A stretch of 64,000 nt of DNA from Sphingomonadaceae bacterium OTU29LAMAA1 (GTDB lineage: Bacteria > Pseudomonadota > Alphaproteobacteria > Sphingomonadales > Sphingomonadaceae). The notes under the pieces are model-generated. The model did no database searches, was not told the origin of the DNA, and was given only the letters and a program-made list of their open reading frames with translations. The position numbers and the translations under genes are program-made. Shown piece after piece: positions 55,998 through 64,000 of the stretch (position 1 is its first letter; each line of letters starts with the position of its first letter). The stretch is taken from positions 1,778,001 through 1,842,000 of the forward strand of contig CP099617.1 of the NCBI GenBank assembly GCA_024072375.1, given 5' to 3'.

Positions 55998-56702
55998 CTA
56001 CGCCGGCACGATCACTCCGTTCAACTGCATGTAGCAGCGACGGGGATCATAATCGCCGTTCCGCCCTCGCCATGCCCGCGCCAGACCGATCCGGAGCGCC
56101 ACGCGGTCATGACCGACAAGCCGATCGCGCAGTGCATGGAGCGCGTCATCGTCCTGTCCGTCGAAGGTGAGTTCGGTGACGCTGAGGTGATGGCGGACCC
56201 CATCCGGATCGTTGAACGAAACCCGGATCTTGTCGAACGGCTTGCTGACCGAAACGCTGTCGCCATCGACGATCAGACAGCCGAGTGAGCGGCAGTCGGC
56301 ACGCTCCTCGACATATTTGTCATCGATCAGATTGTCGCCGACGATATCGGTAAGATCGTCGTCCGCCGTTTCCACACAGGCGTCGAACAGTTGCACCGCA
56401 GTCGCCGCGCCGATCCCGGTGACCCGGGCGACCCGCACATCTTCCGTACCGTGTGGCTTGTCCGATGCGGCCCCCGCGGCGAGCGACAGCGACAGGAGCT
56501 TGCCGACGCGAATGTGGCCGGCGTCGACCCATTTGTCCTCGGGCCAATTTCTGCCATCGGGTTGCAGTGGCCGGATCATCGCACCGGACGCTACGTCGAT
56601 GCCGGCGACGCAGACCATGCCGTCGCCCATCCGCGTGACCTCCGTCACCAGCATCTGGCGGTGGCCGGCGGGTATCGCCTGTTTGAGATCCTGCAACGCC
56701 AT
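55998..56702 (-). CDS. Dual-OB-like protein (first gene of dual-OB/DUF488 operon)
   Basis: 234 residues. The N-terminal part RQMLVTEVTRMGDGMVCVAGID..GAMIRPLQPDGRNW resembles the proteins called dual OB (DuOB) domain-containing, which I recall next to DUF488 genes; this memory is not verifiable here. Beta-rich blocks (HIRVGKLLSLSL, EDVRVARVTGIG, DKIRVSFNDPDGVRHHLSVTEL) fit two OB barrels, folds that commonly bind single-stranded nucleic acid. The last part (ALRIGLARAWRGRNGDYDPRRCYMQLNGVI) ends the chain. No enzymatic motif is seen. It likely acts as a nucleic-acid sensor for the two DUF488 proteins. Confidence 0.65.
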   Translation of the reverse strand: MALQDLKQAIPAGHRQMLVTEVTRMGDGMVCVAGIDVASGAMIRPLQPDGRNWPEDKWVDAGHIRVGKLLSLSLAAGAASDKPHGTEDVRVARVTGIGAATAVQLFDACVETADDDLTDIVGDNLIDDKYVEERADCRSLGCLIVDGDSVSVSKPFDKIRVSFNDPDGVRHHLSVTELTFDGQDDDALHALRDRLVGHDRVALRIGLARAWRGRNGDYDPRRCYMQLNGVIVPA

Positions 56703-56769
56703 CGCCCGTCCCTTTGACCCGGAGTGGCGACGTCATTGGCGGCATCGGCATGCGGACTGCAAAGCCAGA

Positions 56770-56801
56770 CGCATCGGTTTCGGTGATCCGAAACGGATGC
56801 G
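56770..56801. other. Near-perfect inverted repeat upstream of the dual-OB operon
   Basis: CGCATCGGTTTCGG and CCGAAACGGATGCG (one mismatch) flank TGAT, 68-99 nt upstream of the dual-OB start. It could be an operator for the operon or a terminator for decayed upstream genes. It has no U-run on either side. Confidence 0.5.
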
Positions 56802-56919
56802 CCTGAACGATCGCAATGCCGGCATCCGTGTCGGCCTGCTACGGCGGCAGCACGATGCCGGGGCGGCTGTTCCGGGGAAAAGCCGGCATGGCGCTTGCCT
56901 GACAGCTTGCGCGGCGTGT

Positions 56920-57192
56920 CGCGGGTTGAATGCCGAGGAGCAGGCAAGGTGCGCTGGCTGCGGTCCGACTATCAAATCGCCAAGGGGAGGCTGACCAAGC
57001 TGCCAACCGTGAAAACAGCCAAGCCTGAACAGTTCGAGGCGCTGTTACGGGACGCGACGGCACGCAAGCCGGGCTTTCCCCGGGATGCAACCGATCACAC
57101 CGCGGCGGGTGCAGGCGACGCTGGAGGCGCTGGAGCGGCTGGGTCATGTCGCGGGCACCGATGGCGGCTATCTGTTGCGGCGCGCGGCCTGA
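56920..57192 (+). pseudogene. Remnants resembling the C-terminus of a DNA methyltransferase
   Basis: Fragments in different frames line up with the end of a type IIL/MmeI-like class I DNA methyltransferase as I remember it. One frame gives LNAEEQAR (near 56925-56950). The +1 frame gives VRWLRSDYQIAK (56950-56985), then ARKPGFPRDA. A third frame ends ITPRRVQATLEALERLGHV..GGYLLRRAA with a stop at 57192. In full proteins these pieces occur in this order with a longer helical linker. Frameshifts and deletion make this a decayed gene. The rest of the 565-nt gap (56703-57267) shows nothing but the inverted repeat. Confidence 0.5.
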
Positions 57193-57267
57193 GGTCAGGT
57201 CGCTGATTTGACGGCGTTCGTTCGCCGGCTACACAGACGGATCGGATCGATCGAAGGGGCGTGTCGC

Positions 57268-59163
57268 GTGCGGATGATGTCGGGATGTTTGGCGGGTTCC
57301 ATTCTGCTGCTGGGAATGCTGGCAGGGAGCGGTGCGCAAGGGCAGACGGCGCAAGGTCTGGCCGCGAAGGCGATCGCCGCGCAGCAGGCGCAGGACCCCG
57401 GCACCGCCGCACCGGTGCAGTACGACATCGCCTTTGCCAATGCGGTGCATCACGAGGCGCAGGTGACGGCGACGTTCCGGCAGGTGCCGGCCGGGCCGCT
57501 GCGGGTGCAGATGGCGCGATCGTCGCCGGGGCGCTATGCGGTGCACGAGTTCGCCAAGAACGTCTATTCGGTGTCGGCGAAGGATGGCGCGGGGCGTGCA
57601 CTGGCGGTGTCGCGCACCGATCCCTACGGCTGGAGCGTCGCCGGGCATGACGGGACCGTAGTGGTCACCTACACGCTGTTCGGCGACTGGGGCGACGGCA
57701 CCTATGCGCAGATCGACGCGAGCCATGCGCATCTGAACATGCCGGCGACGTTCCTGTGGTCGCCGGGCTATGCCGACAAGGCGATCCGGGTGCGCTTCCG
57801 GCCCTTCGACCCCAAGTGGAAGGTGGCGACGCAATTGCCGGCGGCGCGCGGGACCGACACCTATTGGGCGCCGAACCTGCAATATTTCATGGATAGTCCG
57901 ACCGAGCTGAGCGACTTCGCGCTGCGGGAGTGGCCGGTGACGGATGCGAAGGGGCGGACGCAGCTGGTGCGGCTGGCGGTGCATCATGCCGGGACCGACG
58001 CCGATCTGGATACCTATACCGCCAGGGTAAAGCGGGTGATAGCGCAGCATTACGCGCTGTTCGGGCAGGCGCCACGCTACGATTACGGCAGCTATACCTT
58101 CATCGCGGATTACCTGCCGCAGATTGCCGGCGACGGGATGGAACATCGCAATTCGACGATCATCACCGACAAGCGGGGGCTGCGCGAAGCGAATTTCGGC
58201 CAGCTCAACACGCTGAGCCACGAGTTCGTGCACAGCTGGAACGTCGAGCGGTTGCGGCCGGTGGAACTGGAGCCGTTCGACTTCACGCGCGCCAACCCGA
58301 CGCCGAGCCTGTGGTTCGCGGAGGGCTTCACGCAATATTACGGGCCGCTGATGATCCGCCGCGCGGGGGAGATGAGCGTCGACGACTTCCTGAACGGGTT
58401 GGGGCGGACGGTGAGCGGCGTCGTCAACGGCGGCGGGCGGCGGTATGGCGGTCCCGAGGAGATGAGCCTGCGCGCGCCGTTCGTCGATGCGGCGAAGGCG
58501 ATCGATCAGGTCAATCCGAACATCTTCATCTCTTACTATCCGTATGGCGCGGTGGTGGCGCTGGCGCTGGATATGCAGTTGCGGCAGCGGTATCGCGGCG
58601 TGTCGCTGGACACATACATGCGGCATCTGTGGACGACGATCGGCGATAGCGAGCGTGCCTATACGCCCGCCGATCTGGAGCGTGGCCTCGCCGAGGTGAC
58701 GCGCGATCCTGCGTTCGCCAAGGCGTTCTTCGACGGCAGCGTGCATGCGAGCGGGTTGCCGGACTTCGCGCCGCTGCTCGCCCAGGCGGGGCTGACGGTG
58801 CGTCCGGTGGATGCGGCGCGCGGCTGGGCGGGGCTGACCGCGGTGGCGGGGGATGGCGGCGTGGTGGTGGGGGAAGCCCCCTCGCCTGCCGCACCGGCCT
58901 ATGCGGTGGGGCTGGAGCGGGGCGACGTCATCCTGACGCTGGAGGGGGCAGCCGTGAGCGATCTGGCGGCGGTCAAGACGACGCTGGAAGGGCACAAGCC
59001 GGGCGACCGGGTCGCGGTGCGGTTCCGCCAGCGCGGTGTCGAGCGGGACGCCGTGTTGCGGTTGGCAGTGAACCCGGCGTTCGAGGTGGTGCGGAGCGAA
59101 ACGGCGGGTGTGGCGGTGACGCCGGCGCAGATGGCGTTCCGGAAGGGCTGGATGGGCGAGTGA
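57268..59163 (+). CDS. Exported M61 family glycyl aminopeptidase-like protein with PDZ domain
   Basis: About 631 residues. A signal peptide (SGCLAGSILLLGMLAGSGAQG) is followed by a beta domain and the M61 catalytic region with the zinc motif HEFVH in LSHEFVHSWNVERLRP and the third ligand Glu in LWFAEGFTQYY. The C-terminal 90 residues form a PDZ domain (YAVGLERGDVILTLEGAAVSDL). It is probably a periplasmic peptidase preferring Gly/Ala N-termini. The start GTG 57268 has AAGG at ten bases; TTG 57208 and ATG 57274 are alternatives. The methyltransferase remnants end 76 nt upstream. Confidence 0.87.
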   Translation: MRMMSGCLAGSILLLGMLAGSGAQGQTAQGLAAKAIAAQQAQDPGTAAPVQYDIAFANAVHHEAQVTATFRQVPAGPLRVQMARSSPGRYAVHEFAKNVYSVSAKDGAGRALAVSRTDPYGWSVAGHDGTVVVTYTLFGDWGDGTYAQIDASHAHLNMPATFLWSPGYADKAIRVRFRPFDPKWKVATQLPAARGTDTYWAPNLQYFMDSPTELSDFALREWPVTDAKGRTQLVRLAVHHAGTDADLDTYTARVKRVIAQHYALFGQAPRYDYGSYTFIADYLPQIAGDGMEHRNSTIITDKRGLREANFGQLNTLSHEFVHSWNVERLRPVELEPFDFTRANPTPSLWFAEGFTQYYGPLMIRRAGEMSVDDFLNGLGRTVSGVVNGGGRRYGGPEEMSLRAPFVDAAKAIDQVNPNIFISYYPYGAVVALALDMQLRQRYRGVSLDTYMRHLWTTIGDSERAYTPADLERGLAEVTRDPAFAKAFFDGSVHASGLPDFAPLLAQAGLTVRPVDAARGWAGLTAVAGDGGVVVGEAPSPAAPAYAVGLERGDVILTLEGAAVSDLAAVKTTLEGHKPGDRVAVRFRQRGVERDAVLRLAVNPAFEVVRSETAGVAVTPAQMAFRKGWMGE

Positions 59164-59278
59164 GCCCGGTGATCCTGCAGAGGCAGGGCCACCCGGGCAA
59201 TCGCGCCCTCATGGATTAGTGTAACGGAACATTGCTGCGGCGCAGCGGTATACCCGGGGTAGAACCCGGAGTTGCCGC

Positions 59279-61663
59279 ATGAACCACGTCCGCCATCCTG
59301 CCCGATGGCCCCATATCCTCGCCGTGGTGATCGGCGCGGTCGGGGCGATCAACCTTGGCGGCGGCGTGTGGCTGGCGACTCTGGGGGGCAGCCTGTTCTA
59401 TGCCGCCGCGGGGCTGGCGATGCTGGCGACCGCGGTGCTGCTGTGGCGCCGGCGGGCGGTGGCGCTGCACGTGTTCGCGGCGTTGGTGCTGGGAACCGTC
59501 GTGTGGGCGTGGGCGGAGATCGGGGCGGACTGGTGGCCGCTGGTGCCGCGGGGCGACCTGATCTTCATCTTCGGTGCGTTGCTGGTGCTGCCGTGGACGG
59601 TCAGGCGGCTGGTGCCGGGCCCCGGCTGGCGGCGTGCGGCGGGGCCGTTGGCGGGCGCGCTGGGGTTGGCGGCGGTGTTCGGGATCGTGTCGCTGACGCG
59701 GGACGTGCACAATCTGGAGGGCACGCTGCCGGGGCCGCGCGAGGCGCTGGTGGCGAATGCTGGCGGGGTGCCGGACGACGATTGGTCGGCCTATGCGCGG
59801 AGTTGGCGGGGGGACAAGTTCTCGCCGTTGACGCAGCTGACGCCCGCAAATGTCGGCAATCTGAAGGTCGCGTGGCAGTTGCAGACCGGCGACGTGAAGC
59901 GCGAAGGCGATCCCGGCGAGACGACGTATGAGATGACGCCGATCAAGGTCGGCGACACGGTGTATCTGTGCACGCCGCATAATTGGGTGATCGCGGTCGA
60001 TGCGGAGACGGGCAAGGAGCGCTGGCGCTTCGATCCGAAGATCGCGACCTCTTCGAAGAACATGCAGCATCTGACGTGTCGCGGCGTATCCTATTGGGAT
60101 GGCGCGCGGGCGGGGGCCAGCGTCGGCGATTGCCCGCAGCGCATCTTCCTGGCGACCAACGACAGCCGGCTGATCGCGCTCGACCCGCGGACGGGGGCGC
60201 TGTGCCGCAGCTTCGGCCAGGGCGGGACGGTGAGCCTGCTGCCGGGGCAGCCGCACTACAACCAGGGCTGGTATCAGGTGACGTCGGCGCCGCTGGTCGC
60301 GCGCGGGTTGGTGATCACCGGGGGCGCGGTGTTCGACAATATCGCGACCAAGGTGCCGTCGGGGGTGATCCGCGGCTATGACGCCGTGACGGGCCGGCTG
60401 GTGTGGAACTTCGATCCGGGCAATCCGAACGACACCGCGCCGCTGGGTGCGGGTAAGCAGTATACGCCGTCGTCGCCGAACAGCTGGAGCACGCCGGCGA
60501 CGGACGAGGCGCTGGGGCTGGTGTATCTGCCGATGGGGATGGGCGCGGTCGACCAATGGGGCGGCAACCGGCCGGCGACGACCGAGCGGTTCGCGACGTC
60601 GGTGCTGGCACTCGACATCGCCACCGGACGGCCGCGCTGGGTGTACCAGACGGTGCACCACGATCTGTGGGACATGGACGTGCCGGCGCAACCCGCGCTG
60701 GTCGACCTGAACCTGCCGGGGCGCGGGCGGGTGCCGGCGCTGATCCAATCGACCAAGACGGGCAATCTGTTCGTGCTCGACCGGCGGACGGGACGGCCGG
60801 TGTTCCCGGTCACCGAAAAGCCGGTGCCGACCGGCGCCGCGCCGGGCGACCGGACGGCGCCGACGCAGCCGTTCTCGTCGATCTCGCTGCTGCCGGCACC
60901 GGCGCGCGAGAAGGACATGTGGGGGGCGACGATGATCGACCAATTGTGGTGTCGCATCCGCTTCAGGTCGCTGGATTACAAGGGGCCGTTCACGCCGCCG
61001 TCGTTGCGTGGGTCGCTGGTGTTTCCGGGGAATTTCGGGGTGATGGACTGGGGCGGGATCTCGATCGATCCGGTGCGGCAGGTGCTGTTCGCGCATCCCA
61101 ATTATATCGCCTTCGTCGACCGGCTGGTGCCGCAGGCGGGCGGCGAGCGTCAGAACGAACGTGGGCCGGCGGGCGGGTCCGACCGGCGCGGATCGGACGA
61201 GACCGGGTACAATCCCAATATTGGCGCGCCGTTCGCGGTCGACATGAACCCGTTCCTGTCGTTCGCCGGCCTGCCCTGCCAACAGCCGCCCTGGGGCTAT
61301 GTCGCGGGGATCGACCTGACGACGGGCAAGAAGGTGTGGGAGCACAAGAACGGCACGATCCGCGACGAGACGATCCTGCCGCTGCCGTTCAAGCTGGGCG
61401 TGCCGTCGCTGGGCGGGCCGATCACGACCGCGGGTGGCGTCGCGTTCATGGCGGCGGCGATCGACAATTACGTGCGCGCGTACGACACGCGGACCGGCAA
61501 GGTGCTGTGGCGCGCGCGGCTGCCCGCCGGCGGGCAGGCGACGCCGATGTCGTACCGGTCGGCGGCGAGCGGGCGGCAGTTCGTGGTGGTGGTGGCCGGC
61601 GGGCATGGCTCGCTGGGAACGAAGCTGGGCGATCATGTGATCGCTTATGCCTTGCCGAAGTGA
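59279..61663 (+). CDS. gcd: Membrane-bound PQQ-dependent glucose dehydrogenase
   Basis: 794 residues. Four or five N-terminal membrane helices (residues 10-140) carry the quinone site. A periplasmic eight-bladed PQQ propeller follows, with DWSAYARSWRGDKFSPLTQLTPANV, TYEMTPIKVGDTVYLCTPHNWVIAVDAETGKERW, QTVHHDLWDMDVPAQP and GVPSLGGPITTAGGVAFMAAA. It oxidises glucose to gluconolactone and feeds ubiquinone directly. No pqq biosynthesis genes are in the window. It is followed by REP-like palindromes. Confidence 0.94.
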   Translation: MNHVRHPARWPHILAVVIGAVGAINLGGGVWLATLGGSLFYAAAGLAMLATAVLLWRRRAVALHVFAALVLGTVVWAWAEIGADWWPLVPRGDLIFIFGALLVLPWTVRRLVPGPGWRRAAGPLAGALGLAAVFGIVSLTRDVHNLEGTLPGPREALVANAGGVPDDDWSAYARSWRGDKFSPLTQLTPANVGNLKVAWQLQTGDVKREGDPGETTYEMTPIKVGDTVYLCTPHNWVIAVDAETGKERWRFDPKIATSSKNMQHLTCRGVSYWDGARAGASVGDCPQRIFLATNDSRLIALDPRTGALCRSFGQGGTVSLLPGQPHYNQGWYQVTSAPLVARGLVITGGAVFDNIATKVPSGVIRGYDAVTGRLVWNFDPGNPNDTAPLGAGKQYTPSSPNSWSTPATDEALGLVYLPMGMGAVDQWGGNRPATTERFATSVLALDIATGRPRWVYQTVHHDLWDMDVPAQPALVDLNLPGRGRVPALIQSTKTGNLFVLDRRTGRPVFPVTEKPVPTGAAPGDRTAPTQPFSSISLLPAPAREKDMWGATMIDQLWCRIRFRSLDYKGPFTPPSLRGSLVFPGNFGVMDWGGISIDPVRQVLFAHPNYIAFVDRLVPQAGGERQNERGPAGGSDRRGSDETGYNPNIGAPFAVDMNPFLSFAGLPCQQPPWGYVAGIDLTTGKKVWEHKNGTIRDETILPLPFKLGVPSLGGPITTAGGVAFMAAAIDNYVRAYDTRTGKVLWRARLPAGGQATPMSYRSAASGRQFVVVVAGGHGSLGTKLGDHVIAYALPK

Positions 61664-61685
61664 TGGGCTGACCCGTTCCGCGCTT

Positions 61686-61844
61686 CGTCATCCCCGCGCA
61701 GGCGGGGATGACGGGGTGTGGGATGATCGCTCTCCCCTACCCGTCATCCCGGCGAACGCCGGGACCCATGGAGGCGCGCGGCTGGTGGTCGCGCGCGTCG
61801 CTGGCGAGGGGCTTCCATGGGTCCCGACTTTCGTCGGGATGACG
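61686..61844. repeat. REP-like palindromes in the gcd/actP convergent gap
   Basis: First, a perfect 12-bp hairpin CGTCATCCCCGC/GCGGGGATGACG with a GCAG loop (61686-61713). Second, a longer pair: CGTCATCCCGGC...GGGACCCATGGA (61742-61772) and its inverted, partly matching arm TCCATGGGTCCCG...CGGGATGACG (61814-61843). TCATCCCGGCGAA..CCGGG elements of this kind are scattered in sphingomonad genomes. They may act as convergent-transcript terminators. Confidence 0.78.
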
Positions 61845-61877
61845 GAGTGGGGGGGGCGGTAGGGACGATGGCGAGGT

Positions 61878-63575
61878 TCAGTGCGCCGAGGCTCCTTCCG
61901 CGCCGATGCCGGTTTCGGCGCGGATGCGTTGGGCGGGGTAGCCGGCGTGGTCGACCGCTGCCCTGGGGCTGCGGTCCAGTATGGACACCAGCCAGATCGT
62001 CAGGAAGGCCAGCGGCATGGAGACGATCGCGGGCGACGAATAGGGGAAGATCGCAGCCGAATGGCCGAGGATCGTGACCCAGACCGCGGGCGACAGGATC
62101 GTCAGCACGACCGCCAGCACCAGCCCCAACGTACCGCCCGCCACCACGCCTCGGGTCGTGCACCCCTTCCACAGCAGCGACAGGATCAGCACCGGGAAAT
62201 TGCCCGACGCGGCGATCGCGAAGGCGAGGCTGACCATGAAGGCGACGTTCTGCTTCTCGAACACGATGCCGAGCAGGATCGCCGCCGCCGCGAGTACCAG
62301 CACGGTGCGGCGCGAGACGCGCAGTTCGGCGGTGCTGTCCGCCTGCCCCTTGCGGAACACGGTGGCGTAGAGGTCGTGGCTGACCGCCGACGCTCCCGAC
62401 AATGTCAGGCCGGCGACGACCGCGAGGATGGTGGCGAAGGCGACGGCGGAGATGAAGCCGAGGAACAGGTTGCCGCCGACCGCATGGGCCAGATGGATCG
62501 CAGCCATGTTGCCGCCGCCGATCAACCCGCCGGCACCGTCCGCATAGCTGCTGTCGGTGGCGACTAGCACGATAGCGCCGAAACCGATGATGAAGGTGAG
62601 GAGGTAGAAATAGCCGATCCACCCCGTCGCCCACAGGACGGAGGTGCGCGCAGCCTTGGCGTCCGGCACGGTGAAGAAGCGCATCAGGATATGCGGCAGG
62701 CCGGCGGTGCCGAACATCAGTGCCATGCCGAACGAGATCGCCGACACCGGGTCCTTGATGAAATTGCCCGGCCCCATGATCGATGCGCCGCGCGTGGCGG
62801 CTTCGGATGGGGACAGGCCGGTCGCGGCGGCGAGGCCGGTCTTCACCTGCACCGCGCGGGCGAACAGCGCCTCGGGCGAGAAGCCGAACTGCGCGAGCAC
62901 CATCAGCGCCATGAAGGTGGCGCTGCCGAGCAGCAGCACCGCCTTGATGATCTGGACCCAGGTGGTCGCGGTCATGCCGCCGAACAGGACGTACAATGTC
63001 ATCAGCACGCCGACGATGCCGACGGCATATTCGTAGCGGAGGCCGAACAGCAGCTTGATGAGCTGTCCCGCGCCGACCATCTGCGCGATCAGGTAGAACA
63101 GGACGACAACGAGCGTGCTGATCGCGGCGAAGGTTCGGACCGGCGTCTGCGCGAAGCGGAACGAGGCGACGTCGACGAAGGTGAACTTGCCGAGGTTGCG
63201 CAGGCGTTCGGCCATCAGGAACAGGATGATCGGCCAGCCGACGAGGAAGCCGATCGAATAGATCAGGCCGTCGTAGCCGTCGTTGAAAATCTGTGCCGAG
63301 ATGCCGAGGAAGCTGGCGGCGGACATATAGTCGCCGGCGATGGCGAGGCCGTTCTGGAAGCCGGTGATGCCGCCGCCCGCGGTGTAGAAGTCGGATACGG
63401 TACGCGTGCGCCGCGCCGCCCAGCGGGTAATGCCGAGCGTCAGCAGCGCGAACGCCGCGAACATGGCGATCGCAGTCCAGTTGGTCGGTTGTTGCTGCAT
63501 CTGGCCCACCACCGCGTCTGCAAGGGCGGGCGTGGCGATCAGGGCAAGCGGTGCGGCGAGCAGCCAGCGCCTCAC
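61878..63575 (-). CDS. actP: Cation/acetate symporter ActP
   Basis: 565-residue sodium/solute symporter with a signal-like N-terminus ([16 protein letters not shown]) and about 13 membrane helices. Family marks are [57 protein letters not shown] and [28 protein letters not shown] [21 protein letters not shown]. The GTG start at 63575 overlaps the DUF485 stop (GTGA). It imports acetate and other short carboxylates. Confidence 0.94.
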   Translation of the reverse strand: MRRWLLAAPLALIATPALADAVVGQMQQQPTNWTAIAMFAAFALLTLGITRWAARRTRTVSDFYTAGGGITGFQNGLAIAGDYMSAASFLGISAQIFNDGYDGLIYSIGFLVGWPIILFLMAERLRNLGKFTFVDVASFRFAQTPVRTFAAISTLVVVLFYLIAQMVGAGQLIKLLFGLRYEYAVGIVGVLMTLYVLFGGMTATTWVQIIKAVLLLGSATFMALMVLAQFGFSPEALFARAVQVKTGLAAATGLSPSEAATRGASIMGPGNFIKDPVSAISFGMALMFGTAGLPHILMRFFTVPDAKAARTSVLWATGWIGYFYLLTFIIGFGAIVLVATDSSYADGAGGLIGGGNMAAIHLAHAVGGNLFLGFISAVAFATILAVVAGLTLSGASAVSHDLYATVFRKGQADSTAELRVSRRTVLVLAAAAILLGIVFEKQNVAFMVSLAFAIAASGNFPVLILSLLWKGCTTRGVVAGGTLGLVLAVVLTILSPAVWVTILGHSAAIFPYSSPAIVSMPLAFLTIWLVSILDRSPRAAVDHAGYPAQRIRAETGIGAEGASAH

Positions 63576-63883
63576 GGGCGGTAATCCGCGACAAGGGCGG
63601 CGAGCGCGGCGTCGTAATCGCGGTTGGCGCGCGCGACGTAGAGGCCGGTCAGCAGGATCGCGAGCAGGATGATCGCGAAGCCGATCAGGATGCCGAGCGA
63701 GGTGACGCCGCCGGCGACGATCGGCTGCGCGAGGAACGCCTTGTCGAAGGCGATGAGCAGGACGAAGCCGAAATAGGCGGCGAGCATGATGCCAGACAGC
63801 AGCCAACCGAAGCGGCTGCGCGTGCCGGTCAGCGCGATATAGCGCGGATCGTCGGCGATCCGGGTCAGTTGCTCTTCGGTCAT
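63572..63883 (-). CDS. yjcH: DUF485 membrane protein (YjcH)
   Basis: 103 residues with two membrane helices ([45 protein letters not shown]). It is the usual companion of actP in proteobacteria and overlaps it here. GGAGGGGGA before ATG 63883 is a strong site. It may stabilise or regulate the symporter. The 117 nt upstream to the window end probably hold the pair's promoter, but I see no clear hexamers. Confidence 0.9.
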   Translation of the reverse strand: MTEEQLTRIADDPRYIALTGTRSRFGWLLSGIMLAAYFGFVLLIAFDKAFLAQPIVAGGVTSLGILIGFAIILLAILLTGLYVARANRDYDAALAALVADYRP

Positions 63884-64000
63884 GGTCCCCCTCCACCGAT
63901 CCTATGATCGGGTCGATAGCGGCATCATGACGGATGACGGCCGCGGCGCAACCGGAAACCTGTCGGTATATGGTCGGTGGGCAACTCGGGTTGGAGGAAC

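Overview
The window is GC-rich DNA from an alphaproteobacterium, most likely a Sphingomonas or close relative. This rests on gene content and style: cpdR, trcR (DUF1013), DUF1192, DUF1289 and SapC-family genes, a coaD/peptidyl-prolyl isomerase/queA neighbourhood, and frequent GTG/TTG starts with GTGA or ATGA overlaps. This is read from the sequence and remembered families; no database was searched.

Layout. 1-3.6 kb: part of a pectin (rhamnogalacturonan) utilisation locus with a DUF6250 gene (cut by the window edge), two CE12-type acetylesterases and an alpha/beta esterase. 3.6-12.5 kb: an mpg DNA glycosylase, then a glycogen-to-trehalose block glgX-treZ-malQ-treY with a large palindromic repeat between treZ and malQ. 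12.5-32 kb: mostly housekeeping genes: tRNA-Val, cpdR, an N-formylglutamate amidohydrolase, a well-formed unannotated small-RNA gene with an anti-Shine-Dalgarno CCUCCUCCC motif (about 14036-14142), cytochrome b561, SapC, an FAD oxidase, a DEAD-box helicase, a GST, a dienelactone hydrolase, trcR, a quinone oxidoreductase, clpA, a decayed Nudix gene, a GGDEF protein, an aldehyde dehydrogenase, xseB-ispA and coaD. 32-41.7 kb: peptidyl-prolyl isomerase and queA, then a 6.5-kb block (two-domain KaiC-like ATPase, hybrid histidine kinase with a degenerate receiver, acyltransferase, esterase, EF-hand protein, small zinc-finger-like protein) that separates queA from tgt. 42-49.9 kb: secreted peptidases, a cell-wall hydrolase and small envelope proteins.

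49.9-57.2 kb is the most unusual part. A RelB-like antitoxin with a truncated ParE-like toxin lies next to a strikingly AT-rich gene with an N-terminal DUF4062 domain. uvrA follows, and beyond it a tight three-gene operon (dual-OB-like protein, DUF488, DUF488). Upstream of that operon lie frameshifted remnants that resemble the C-terminus of a restriction-type DNA methyltransferase. Together these suggest a defence or conflict-gene hotspot around uvrA. The rest (57.3-64 kb) holds an M61 peptidase, a membrane-bound PQQ glucose dehydrogenase, REP-like palindromes and the yjcH-actP acetate-uptake pair.

The best candidates for an undescribed system are the dual-OB/DUF488/DUF488 operon with its methyltransferase debris, the orphan DUF4062 gene, the small RNA, and the KaiC/hybrid-kinase cassette.
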